From: Candidatus Yanofskybacteria bacterium CG10_big_fil_rev_8_21_14_0_10_36_16
GTDB taxonomy: Bacteria; Patescibacteria; Paceibacteria; 2-02-FULL-40-12; IGHO2-01-FULL-4-A
DNA length: 39,062 bases
NCBI GenBank assembly: GCA_002794035.1
Contig: PCXQ01000002.1
Span: forward strand, 1-39,062
Direction of reading: 5' to 3'
Shown: positions 17,210 through 24,200 of the stretch, piece by piece
How the letters are laid out: every line of letters begins with the position of its first letter
Numbering within the stretch: the first letter of the stretch is position 1
Program-made: the position numbers and the translations under genes
The notes under the pieces: model-generated
What the model saw: the letters and a program-made list of their open reading frames with translations, nothing else
Database searches by the model: none
Told to the model about the DNA's origin: nothing

Positions 17210-18562
17210 ATGGCCAATAAAGACAGATCAAAAGCCCCTCTCCCCCCTCAAAACATTGATGCAGAAAAGTCAGTATTGGGCTCAATAGTACTGGATAATG
17301 AATCACTCAATAGGGTGGTTGATTTTTTGATGCCTCAAGATTTTTATTCAAGAGCTCATCAAATAATATACGAAAATGCTGTAAAATTAAGCGAAAAAAG
17401 AGAGCCTATTGATATTGTGAACCTATCAAATTCGCTTGAAATATCAGGACAGCTTGAACAGATAGGAGGTGTTGGATACATCACAACATTAGTTAATCTA
17501 GTAAACACATCCGCTCATATTTTAAGTTATGCTAAGATAGTTCAAAAGAAAAAGGTTCTGAGAGATTTAATAACCACAGCCCACGAAATAATAGGCTTAG
17601 GCCATCAAGAAGATGATGATGTTGACTCGTTGCTTGACCAAGCAGAACAGAAGTTATTCGCCATTTCACAACGCTCAGTACAAAGATCTTTTGACTCTCT
17701 TGATGCCTCATTAAAAGAAGCCTTTGAACGTTTAGATCGCCTACACAAAGATGATGGCACATTGCGAGGAGTTCCTACAGGATTTTATGACTTAGACAAT
17801 ATTTTATCAGGATTACAAAAATCAGATATGATAATTTTGGCAGCAAGACCTTCTCTTGGTAAATCAACCTTGGCACTTGATATAGCAAGAAATGTTGCCA
17901 GAAAAAGCAATTTACCTGTAGGGTTTTTTACTCTTGAAATGTCTCGCGATCAAGTCGTTGACCGTTTAATTGCTTCGGAGGCAAATGTTAATGCTTTTAA
18001 ATTAAGAACCGGTAAATTGTCATCGGAAGGCGATGGCAACGACTTTGAAAAAATAATGGTTGCCCTAGACAACCTATCAAATCTTAAATTATTTATAGAT
18101 GACACCCCGTCCCCAACCATATTACAAATAAGGGCTATGGCAAGACGACTGCAGGCCGAACATGGGCTTGGATTAATAGTTGTAGACTACCTACAGCTTG
18201 TTAAAAACCAAAGGCATTACGATAGCCCCGTCCAACAAATAACAGAAATATCAAGAAACCTTAAGGCCCTAGCAAGAGAGCTGAATGTTCCTGTTTTAGC
18301 TTTGTCTCAGCTAAGTCGTGCAGTAGAAACACGTCCTGACCAAAGACCAAAACTTTCAGATCTTAGAGACAGTGGTAGTATTGAACAGGATGCCGATGTT
18401 GTAATGTTTATTTACCGTGAAGACAGAGCAAGGAAAGAAACAGAAAAGAAAAACATAGCGGAAATAATGATTGCAAAGCACAGAAATGGTCCCATAGGTC
18501 AAGCAGAGCTCTACTTTGATGAAGAAAGGGTAACATTTAAAAACTTAGCAAAAAATATTTAA
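17210..18562 (+). CDS. dnaB: replicative DNA helicase DnaB
   Basis: The 450-residue protein is a complete DnaB, the hexameric helicase that unwinds DNA at the replication fork. The N-terminal domain starts PPQNIDAEKSVLGSIVLDNE. The RecA-like motor has Walker A AARPSLGKSTLALDIA (family usual GRPSMGKT), FFTLEMSRDQVVDRL, Walker B LIVVDYLQLV and the C-terminal SDLRDSGSIEQDADVVMFIY. The length is normal. Its stop overlaps the start of recR by one base, so the two are probably co-translated. Confidence 0.97.
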   Translation: MANKDRSKAPLPPQNIDAEKSVLGSIVLDNESLNRVVDFLMPQDFYSRAHQIIYENAVKLSEKREPIDIVNLSNSLEISGQLEQIGGVGYITTLVNLVNTSAHILSYAKIVQKKKVLRDLITTAHEIIGLGHQEDDDVDSLLDQAEQKLFAISQRSVQRSFDSLDASLKEAFERLDRLHKDDGTLRGVPTGFYDLDNILSGLQKSDMIILAARPSLGKSTLALDIARNVARKSNLPVGFFTLEMSRDQVVDRLIASEANVNAFKLRTGKLSSEGDGNDFEKIMVALDNLSNLKLFIDDTPSPTILQIRAMARRLQAEHGLGLIVVDYLQLVKNQRHYDSPVQQITEISRNLKALARELNVPVLALSQLSRAVETRPDQRPKLSDLRDSGSIEQDADVVMFIYREDRARKETEKKNIAEIMIAKHRNGPIGQAELYFDEERVTFKNLAKNI

Positions 18563-19164
18563 TGAACTCAAAAATAAATAAAATAATTGAATATCTAACA
18601 AAACTTCAGGGCATCGGCCCTCGACAAGCTACGCGTTTGGCATTAGATTTAGCCAGTTGGAATAAAATGGATTTAAAAGATTTTGGAGATGCATTAAGAG
18701 ATATGAGAAACGGCCCAATCTTTTGTCGCCAATGTTTTAATTTTGCCGAAAATGAACTTTGTTCGGTCTGCTCAAACCCAAAAAGAGACAAGTTCAAAAT
18801 AGCAGTGGTTGAAAAAATAACCGACATTAATGCAGTGGAACAAACTGGGATATATGATGGTGTCTATCATGTATTGGGCGGTGCAATTAGCCCATCAAAC
18901 GGGCAAAATGGCCTTAAAATAAGCGAGTTAATTAAAAGAGTGCACATGCTTAGTAATGAACCGGGTATAACCTCCGATAATATTGAAATTATTGCCGCCA
19001 CAAGCCCAAATACATATGGGGAAACTACTGCCATTTATTTAACAGAGAAACTTAAACCTCTTGGAGTAAGGGTCACTAGACTTGCTCAAGGTTTATCTGC
19101 AGGTTCATCAATTGAATATTCGGATGAAGTAACATTGTCGCACGCCTTAAAACATCGACGATAA
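18562..19164 (+). CDS. recR: recombination protein RecR
   Basis: The 200-residue protein has all RecR parts: the helix-hairpin-helix LTKLQGIGPRQATRLALDL, a zinc finger CRQC...CSVC, a Toprim domain (KIAVVEKITDINAVEQTGIY and YHVLGGAISPSNG) and the C-terminal RVTRLAQGLSAGSSIEYSDE. RecR loads RecA at gaps together with RecO/RecF. It is coupled to dnaB by a one-base stop/start overlap (TAATGA), which favours joint expression. A bidirectional terminator follows. Confidence 0.97.
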   Translation: MNSKINKIIEYLTKLQGIGPRQATRLALDLASWNKMDLKDFGDALRDMRNGPIFCRQCFNFAENELCSVCSNPKRDKFKIAVVEKITDINAVEQTGIYDGVYHVLGGAISPSNGQNGLKISELIKRVHMLSNEPGITSDNIEIIAATSPNTYGETTAIYLTEKLKPLGVRVTRLAQGLSAGSSIEYSDEVTLSHALKHRR

Positions 19165-19190
19165 GTCCAGATTTCACATGCCAAAAAAAC

Positions 19191-19217
19191 AAAATCGGTC
19201 ATTAAGACCGATTTTTT
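19191..19217. terminator. bidirectional terminator between recR and the 104-residue gene
   Basis: AAAATCGGTC and GACCGATTTT pair around ATTAA, with T runs on both strands. It serves the converging recR and membrane gene; the latter's stop codon abuts the hairpin. Confidence 0.85.
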
Positions 19218-19530
19218 AATCCTCCTCTTTGACCATGTTGGCCGGCAAGGAAATAAAAAACATAATAACTGAATAAAAAACCATCGAAAATATTATACCA
19301 AGAGGAGAAACCTCCTTATAGTTATCCACTAGTAACTTGTCTTTTATAAAATTATTATCATTAAATACAAAATCAATCGGAATTTTAACAATAAAAATAT
19401 GTATATCATTAATAAAATTCGGGCTTATGGACCAAGAAATCAAGGCCATCAAAGGCACCCCAAGAACTATAGCAGTAACTAGACCAGTAAAAATTGCAAT
19501 TCTGAGCTTGGTAAATTTAAATAAAAACAT
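19216..19530 (-). CDS. small two-helix membrane protein, unknown function
   Basis: The 104-residue product has membrane segments at about residues 11-33 and 78-96, with a polar loop between that is rich in Asp, Asn and Lys (DFVFNDNNFIKDKLLVDNYK). I do not recognise it. A GGAGA site about 6 nt before ATG supports the start. It converges with recR and shares its terminator. Confidence 0.6.
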   Translation of the reverse strand: MFLFKFTKLRIAIFTGLVTAIVLGVPLMALISWSISPNFINDIHIFIVKIPIDFVFNDNNFIKDKLLVDNYKEVSPLGIIFSMVFYSVIMFFISLPANMVKEED

Positions 19531-19627
19531 AACTGTTCTCCATTTAAAAAGTTAAGGTTCTAACAAAACCATAACACAAAATAATCCCTAGATAAATCCT
19601 TACAAATAAATATATTTAAAATAAAAC

Positions 19628-19855
19628 CTACCCATTAGGGCAGGTAGCTTCCGGTGTTGGTTTGCATTTTTTACAAGGTCGATAGCCCTCACTTATGGCA
19701 TCTTCCCAGGTTAAAAAGAAGACTCGATTTTATTTTTTTGTTTTCATGCCAGACTTACAATCTAGTCTGCCAAAAATTTTGCCTTTCTTCCACCCGGCAT
19801 ATTTACCGGGCACTTTGCTTTCAACAATTTCCCCATTTTTAAGAAGTTTGTACAC
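19628..19855 (-). pseudogene. Ada-type zinc-binding small protein, interrupted by an in-frame TAA
   Basis: From GTG at 19855, preceded by a strong AAGGAGG site, the frame reads YKLLKNGEIVESKVPGKYAG, WKKGKIFGRLDCKSGMKTKK, then TAA at 19730-19732. It continues in the same frame with NRVFFLTWEDAISEGYRPCK, KCKPTPEATCPNG and a TAG. The second part is the conserved end of Ada-like metal-binding domains (F-x-x-W-E-D-A-x-x-x-G-Y-R-P-C-x-x-C). A single change (GAA to TAA) would explain the break. The intact product would have 75 residues with cysteines in DC and CKKC. Either a recent nonsense mutation or a sequencing error. Confidence 0.7.
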
Positions 19856-19882
19856 AAGGACCTCCTTTCGTTTTTTATATTA

Positions 19883-19905
19883 AAGCAAAGACCCCTTTCG
19901 GGGTC
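19883..19905 (-). terminator. rplJ-rplL terminator
   Basis: GACCCC-GAAA-GGGGTC (minus strand) is a compact hairpin with a GNRA loop, followed by TTTGCTTT, about 45 bp after the rplL stop. Confidence 0.7.
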
Positions 19906-19948
19906 CATGCTTAGTAATATATTCGGATAATAAATCCTTGAATATTGG

Positions 19949-20350
19949 TTACTTGAGTTCAACAATACCGCCTGCTTCTTCAATCTTTTTCTTCAATTCC
20001 TCAGCTTCTTCTTTTTTGACACCTTCCTTTATTGGTGCTGGAGCTTTATCTACTAAATCCTTAGCTTCTTTAAGACCCAAAGCTGTTGCCTCTCTTACAA
20101 CCTTGATTACCTGAATCTTCTGATCTCCGGCAGCTTTAAGAATTACATCAAAGCTGTCTTTTTCTTCAGCAGCTCCGCCTTCCTCACCTCCAGCAGCTGC
20201 TCCAACAACTGGTGCTGCCATAGCTATGGCGGATACGCCAAATTTTTCTTCCAATTCCTTTACGAACTCCGAGAGTTCTAGAACTGACATTGATTCAATC
20301 TTTTTTATAAGATCATCAAACTTTCCACTTGATTTTGTTTCTTCGGCCAT
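19949..20350 (-). CDS. rplL: ribosomal protein bL12 (L7/L12)
   Basis: The 133-residue protein has the N-terminal dimerisation helices (SGKFDDLIKKIESMSVLELS, EFVKELEEKFGV), an Ala/Gly/Glu-rich hinge, and the C-terminal domain DSFDVILKAAGDQKIQVIKV and REATALGLKEAKDLVDKAP, ending GGIVELK. bL12 forms the ribosomal stalk that recruits translation GTPases. It follows rplJ by about 105 bp in the usual order. Confidence 0.97.
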   Translation of the reverse strand: MAEETKSSGKFDDLIKKIESMSVLELSEFVKELEEKFGVSAIAMAAPVVGAAAGGEEGGAAEEKDSFDVILKAAGDQKIQVIKVVREATALGLKEAKDLVDKAPAPIKEGVKKEEAEELKKKIEEAGGIVELK

Positions 20351-20455
20351 AATTATTTATACACTTCTTAAATTTTTAACTACTTAGCTTTTAGCAACGA
20401 GCCAAGAAACTGGAAACCTAAGAAGTTTTAGTTTAATTAAATTTAAAAGTTAATT

Positions 20456-20983
20456 TTATTTTTTTGATATCTGCGATAATACACTAACTAATCCTCTAAT
20501 GTTGCCCTGCAATACATTCATCATTCCAGTTAAGGGGTAGCTTACCATACCGACTGCTCTGCCAAGCATAACTTCTCTAGAAGGCAATTTGGCCAATTCT
20601 ATAACCTGTTCCTGGGTTACATAATCATCTCCAAAAAGCGCTCCTAATATTTTAAGAGCCGGGGTTTTTTTGGAAAAATTATAAACAGCTCTTGCCGCAG
20701 ATGCTTCGTCTCCCCGGCCGAAAACCAATCCCAAAGAACCGTGAAACTCTTCTGCCTTAACACCTTTTGGTTCAGACACCTTATTTACCAATCTTTTCTT
20801 GGCAATAAGATACTCGGCCTCTACGTCCCTTAAGCCATTCTTTAACTCGCCCATTTCAGACACACTTAAACCCTTGCCATCACCATCAACTCCGGCAAAA
20901 GATGTAAAAACTGTAAGCTTTGAAGCCCCCATTTTTTCTTTTATTTTCTTTAATTCCTCAGATTTTTGTTTAAAAGATTTCAT
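20456..20983 (-). CDS. rplJ: ribosomal protein uL10
   Basis: The 175 residues match L10, the stalk base that holds bL12 dimers: KLTVFTSFAGVDGDGKGLSV, an AEYLIAKKRLVNK segment, and FGRGDEASAARAVYNFSKK. A hydrophobic C-terminal stretch follows. It is the first gene of the rplJ-rplL operon; an attenuator-type leader lies upstream (21103-21212). The long gap of about 120 nt between the leader hairpin and ATG is typical of autoregulated L10 operons. Confidence 0.93.
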   Translation of the reverse strand: MKSFKQKSEELKKIKEKMGASKLTVFTSFAGVDGDGKGLSVSEMGELKNGLRDVEAEYLIAKKRLVNKVSEPKGVKAEEFHGSLGLVFGRGDEASAARAVYNFSKKTPALKILGALFGDDYVTQEQVIELAKLPSREVMLGRAVGMVSYPLTGMMNVLQGNIRGLVSVLSQISKK

Positions 20984-21102
20984 TTTTGAAATATGCCCAT
21001 CGCTAATTTATGAATAACCTAATCCATATCCTCGTATAATTTTTATACTAAGGAAATTAGCAAAAGGCTTGTTTTTAGTCTTTTGTTCTTAATATTATTA
21101 AT

Positions 21103-21212
21103 AAAAAACGGCATCACTGCCGAAGACATAAAATCACTCAAAGGTTGCAAACCCAAAAGCTATTAAATGTCTCGGCGGGTCTTACTTTAATGCCCACTGT
21201 CTGTGACATCAT
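21103..21212 (-). ncRNA. L10-type ribosomal protein leader with attenuator
   Basis: On the minus strand GCCGAGACAT pairs with ATGTCTTCGGC (one bulge), enclosing about 45 nt. The 3' part of that stem overlaps CGGCA-GTGA-TGCCG, a terminator hairpin followed by TTTTTT. The two structures exclude each other, as expected of attenuation. Upstream, GTGGGCATTAAAGTAAGACC resembles the L10/L12-binding region of L10 leaders (Rfam L10_leader, recalled from memory). Binding of L10-L12 would favour termination and so limit stalk protein synthesis. Confidence 0.68.
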
Positions 21213-21223
21213 TAACTAATAAA

Positions 21224-21252
21224 ATCTTAGCAAATTATAAATTTGAAGTCAA
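21224..21252 (-). promoter_or_regulatory. likely rplJ promoter using the arm of element C
   Basis: TTGACT, 17 nt, TAAGAT on the minus strand. The predicted start near 21217 falls just before the L10-type leader. The -35 box is the outer end of the repeat arm GCGGGGTTGACT. Confidence 0.55.
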
Positions 21253-21310
21253 CCCCGCTCTTGAAGATAACTCCATTGTCTTTACTTCACCTTGTGAGGC
21301 TAATTTGCTT
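21248..21310. repeat. intergenic inverted-repeat element, copy C (half decayed)
   Basis: The left arm GTCAACCCCGCTCTTGAAG is intact. The body (TACTTCACCTTGTGAGGC) aligns with that of copy A, and the right arm has decayed to TTCAATGTTAT. A small inner hairpin, TCAC-CTT-GTGA, takes the place of TTCA...TGAA in copy A. Confidence 0.6.
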
Positions 21311-21325
21311 CAATGTTATATACAC

Positions 21326-21356
21326 AAAAAGGCCGCCTTTTTAGGACGGCCTTTTT
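21326..21356 (-). terminator. terminator of the pilin-like gene
   Basis: AAAAAGGCCG and CGGCCTTTTT pair with an inner CCT/AGG; on the minus strand the stem is followed by TTTTTGTG. It lies about 15 bp past the stop at 21373. Confidence 0.85.
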
Positions 21357-21372
21357 GGTTTAATTTACTAAA

Positions 21373-22923
21373 TTATATCTGTGCACAATCATGAGGCGTA
21401 TAGCCTGGGAGACAATATTCTCCAGAAGCCGGAGCACCGCACAAAATTGCCTGCTCCTGTGTTCCACTGTAGCTACACCTAAAGAAGGGCTGACAACCTC
21501 CGCCGGCAACAAGACATTCTTCTCCTGTGTACTGATAATCATACACAGTTCCTCCTGTTCCATACTGATCTGGCGTCAAATTTGTATCATAATTCAAAGA
21601 ATCTAGGTTTCTCAGACACTGTAGCCATTCATGGTAATAGTCATATCCGTATTGTTCACCGCATGTTTGGAAGCTGCCTTCAAATTGTTGTTCACAAAAT
21701 GCTGCCTTATCAGCTTCATATTCGGGTAAATTGAACCACTGCAAACAATCCACATAGCCTCCTTCGTCCCTAATATCGAAAGGATGCCTGCAAACCCCTC
21801 CCTCTTTTTGTTTTATGGTTGTTTCATTGCCGTCCGCATCAATACAATCAACATAAAGATAATCGCAATTGTCAGCATTAAAAACACATTCTGGCGGTGG
21901 TTCATATATTGGATCATTATGTCCATAAACCCATTCCTGTATAGGCGTCGGGCTGGCAAACACAATCTGTCTTGTGGGTATCGGAATGGAAGTTGGGGTA
22001 GGAATTTTTATTTCAGGAATCTCCAAACCAACAACATTGGTGGGTAGTGGAGGCGGTGGAGGGGGAGGCAGTGGTAGTGGGGTTTGATTAGCTCCAGCAA
22101 TAATCAAAGCATCAGCCTGAGCCTGAGACACCATCTCAAGACCCTTTGGCAATGAGCCCCCTACTATAGAAAAAGTGTAGGGAGTCGTCCCGCCAGCTGC
22201 GTGTACTTCTTGATAGTACCATTCATTAACAACGCCTGTAGCTAAAAAGCCTGTTGTAAATCTAACTATTGAACAGTCGGAATTTTGCGCGTGAGCTTCA
22301 TCTATTAATCTAAAGTTATAAGACACTTGCCGTATACTGCTTCCAGAATTTGCAGATCCCTGAAGTATGTCGAGTGTATAGGCTCTGGTACAACTATTTC
22401 CATTTGAATCAACAACTCTGAAAGACAATGGGAATGACCCCACAGCTTCCTGAGCTTCAGCTTGATTAATCAAGCCATTATTTGGTTCTGACTGAAGAGC
22501 GCCCTGAATAAACCCATTAACAAAACCAAGAATTACGACATTGTTGTTAACTACAACCTGCTGTTGCCCGCCTCCTTGAAAATTGTTTTGATTATTTAAA
22601 ATTTTAAAGAAATCAAAAGTATTTTGTGTTAAAGCAGGGTTTATGACATTCAATATCAGCCATGAAGCCAAAAGTAAAATAGCCCCAATTATGGCCTTTT
22701 GCATTTTATCTTTGGCTCCAGAAATCGCTCCAGAGTTGCCTGCTGCTGTCAGCCACTGGAATCCAGCTCTTAAAAACTGGATGAATACAGCAAGACCAAC
22801 AACCAAAAAAGCAAACCTATAAATTTGAACAATTAAATCAGCTATTCCTTCTTCGTCTTCTCCTACTAGGGATGGAATTTCGACCTGGGCATTTGCAATT
22901 TTGAACAGCAAATAATCTAACAT
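21373..22923 (-). CDS. TrbC/VirB2-like pilin domain fused to a long secreted cysteine-rich region
   Basis: Residues 1-115 look like the small pilin-type proteins common in Patescibacteria: a start ending in an A-Q-V site, a hydrophobic helix (about 34-57, RFAFLVVGLAVFIQFLRAGF), a polar loop GNSGAISGAKDKMQKAI and a second helix (about 78-97, ILLLASWLILNVINPAL). The other 400 residues are exported-looking: Gln/Asn-rich, a domain ending in a CTRAYTLDILQG-type segment, a proline hinge PLPLPPPPPPPLP, and a C-terminal part with about 15 cysteines. Pilin subunits are usually near 100 residues, so this is a large fusion. Likely surface exposed; role unknown. Confidence 0.62.
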   Translation of the reverse strand: MLDYLLFKIANAQVEIPSLVGEDEEGIADLIVQIYRFAFLVVGLAVFIQFLRAGFQWLTAAGNSGAISGAKDKMQKAIIGAILLLASWLILNVINPALTQNTFDFFKILNNQNNFQGGGQQQVVVNNNVVILGFVNGFIQGALQSEPNNGLINQAEAQEAVGSFPLSFRVVDSNGNSCTRAYTLDILQGSANSGSSIRQVSYNFRLIDEAHAQNSDCSIVRFTTGFLATGVVNEWYYQEVHAAGGTTPYTFSIVGGSLPKGLEMVSQAQADALIIAGANQTPLPLPPPPPPPLPTNVVGLEIPEIKIPTPTSIPIPTRQIVFASPTPIQEWVYGHNDPIYEPPPECVFNADNCDYLYVDCIDADGNETTIKQKEGGVCRHPFDIRDEGGYVDCLQWFNLPEYEADKAAFCEQQFEGSFQTCGEQYGYDYYHEWLQCLRNLDSLNYDTNLTPDQYGTGGTVYDYQYTGEECLVAGGGCQPFFRCSYSGTQEQAILCGAPASGEYCLPGYTPHDCAQI

Positions 22924-23060
22924 CGTTTATTAGCTTGGTAAAAGTTTGATAGTTCAAACCTTGAGATTATCTAAGGAAACTAACTATCTGAGCATTAGTT
23001 ACATCTCTGACATTACTGTCAAAGAACTAACAAATACTATTTTTATCAAGCTGTTTTTAA

Positions 23061-24095
23061 TTATAACCCCAAATATTTTCTCCTAGCTGTAACGTGTTCT
23101 TGGTAAGTTCTAGAGAATATTGTTTCACCTGTATCCCGAGTGTTCAAATAATAAAGATAATCACTCCCAAGTGGATTCAGAGATGCTTTAATAGAATTTA
23201 AACCGGGGTTAGAAATAGGGCCCTCAGGAAGACCCTTCCTTTTATATGTATTATACCTTGAATCTCTTGGAATATTATCCACAAGATTAACTTTTGTAAC
23301 ATCGCACACTTCTCCAGACAACCAAACATCCAAACAAACACCGTATGCAACTGTTGCGTCAAGCTCAAGAGCTTTATCTATCTCCATTCTTTTTTCTATC
23401 ATCCCAGAAACTAAACGCATATCATCGTAATTTCTAACCTCCTTTTCAAGCATGGAAGCTATGATCACAGCTCTTTTAATCTCCTCATTACTTAAACCAT
23501 TAAAAATTTCCCTAGTTCTTAAATTAAAATTATACTGCATTTTTTCTACAACATCTCCTGCAGATATTTTTTCCAGTTCCGGCGGAGGAAATCTGTAAGT
23601 ATCAGGAAAAAAGTACCCCTCCTTATCAAGTATATTTTTGTGCAACAAATCCCCTCTTTCAATTATGCCGGCATCAGCCAATCTTTTATCTATTTCTGAA
23701 ATATTCAAACCTTCTGGAATATTAACAACAATATCCTCGGATCTTGATAAACCCAAAGAGAATATCTTTACAAGCCTATGCGTACTCATAGATGAAGACA
23801 CGTCGTAATTTCCAGCCTTAAAGTTGTCTTCATTACCCGTTATCAAAGCGTGAATAACAAAAACCATTTCACTTCTTATTACACCCATTTCAGCCAGCAG
23901 AGAAGCTGTCTCTCTTACTGTCTGACCTTTTTCAATTTTTAAAATTTGAGTTTCGTGATAACCAGGAGACAAAGGAAGAAAAACCAAAAACGCCTCAATT
24001 AAAAACAGGACCAGTGCCATAATTACAGCTAATTGTTCGGGTTTGGAGCGCGAACGTATGCGCCTATAAACACGTTTTACGAACTTAAGAATCAA
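23061..24095 (-). CDS. mltG: endolytic murein transglycosylase MltG
   Basis: The 344-residue protein has one N-terminal membrane helix (about residues 23-42), a LysM-like segment (ILKIEKGQTVRETASLLAEM), and the YceG/MltG catalytic core with the Glu in IIASMLEKEVRNYDD. The conserved end follows: YNTYKRKGLPEGPISNPGLN and SIKASLNPLGSDYLYYL. MltG cuts nascent glycan strands and sets peptidoglycan chain length, so this cell makes a murein wall. The length matches the family. Confidence 0.94.
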   Translation of the reverse strand: MILKFVKRVYRRIRSRSKPEQLAVIMALVLFLIEAFLVFLPLSPGYHETQILKIEKGQTVRETASLLAEMGVIRSEMVFVIHALITGNEDNFKAGNYDVSSSMSTHRLVKIFSLGLSRSEDIVVNIPEGLNISEIDKRLADAGIIERGDLLHKNILDKEGYFFPDTYRFPPPELEKISAGDVVEKMQYNFNLRTREIFNGLSNEEIKRAVIIASMLEKEVRNYDDMRLVSGMIEKRMEIDKALELDATVAYGVCLDVWLSGEVCDVTKVNLVDNIPRDSRYNTYKRKGLPEGPISNPGLNSIKASLNPLGSDYLYYLNTRDTGETIFSRTYQEHVTARRKYLGL

Positions 24096-24124
24096 AATGA
24101 AATATCAAAATTAAAAACTCTGCC

Positions 24125-24157
24125 AAAACTTAAACCGGCCAAGCCGGCTTAAGTTTT
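24125..24157 (-). terminator. terminator of the O-antigen-ligase-like gene
   Basis: AAAACTTAAACCGGC and GCCGGCTTAAGTTTT pair with one mismatch around 3 nt. It lies between the stop at 24201 and the start of mltG, with TTTTGG following on the minus strand. Confidence 0.65.
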
Positions 24158-24200
24158 ACTAATCAATTTTGAATTTTGAATTCTGCACTTTTGTTGTGCG

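Noticed and set aside
19762..19983. Minus-strand 73-codon frame between rplL and the Ada-like gene
   Set aside because: It overlaps the rplL end and the terminator, while the GGAGG-preceded GTG frame encodes a recognisable zinc-binding motif.
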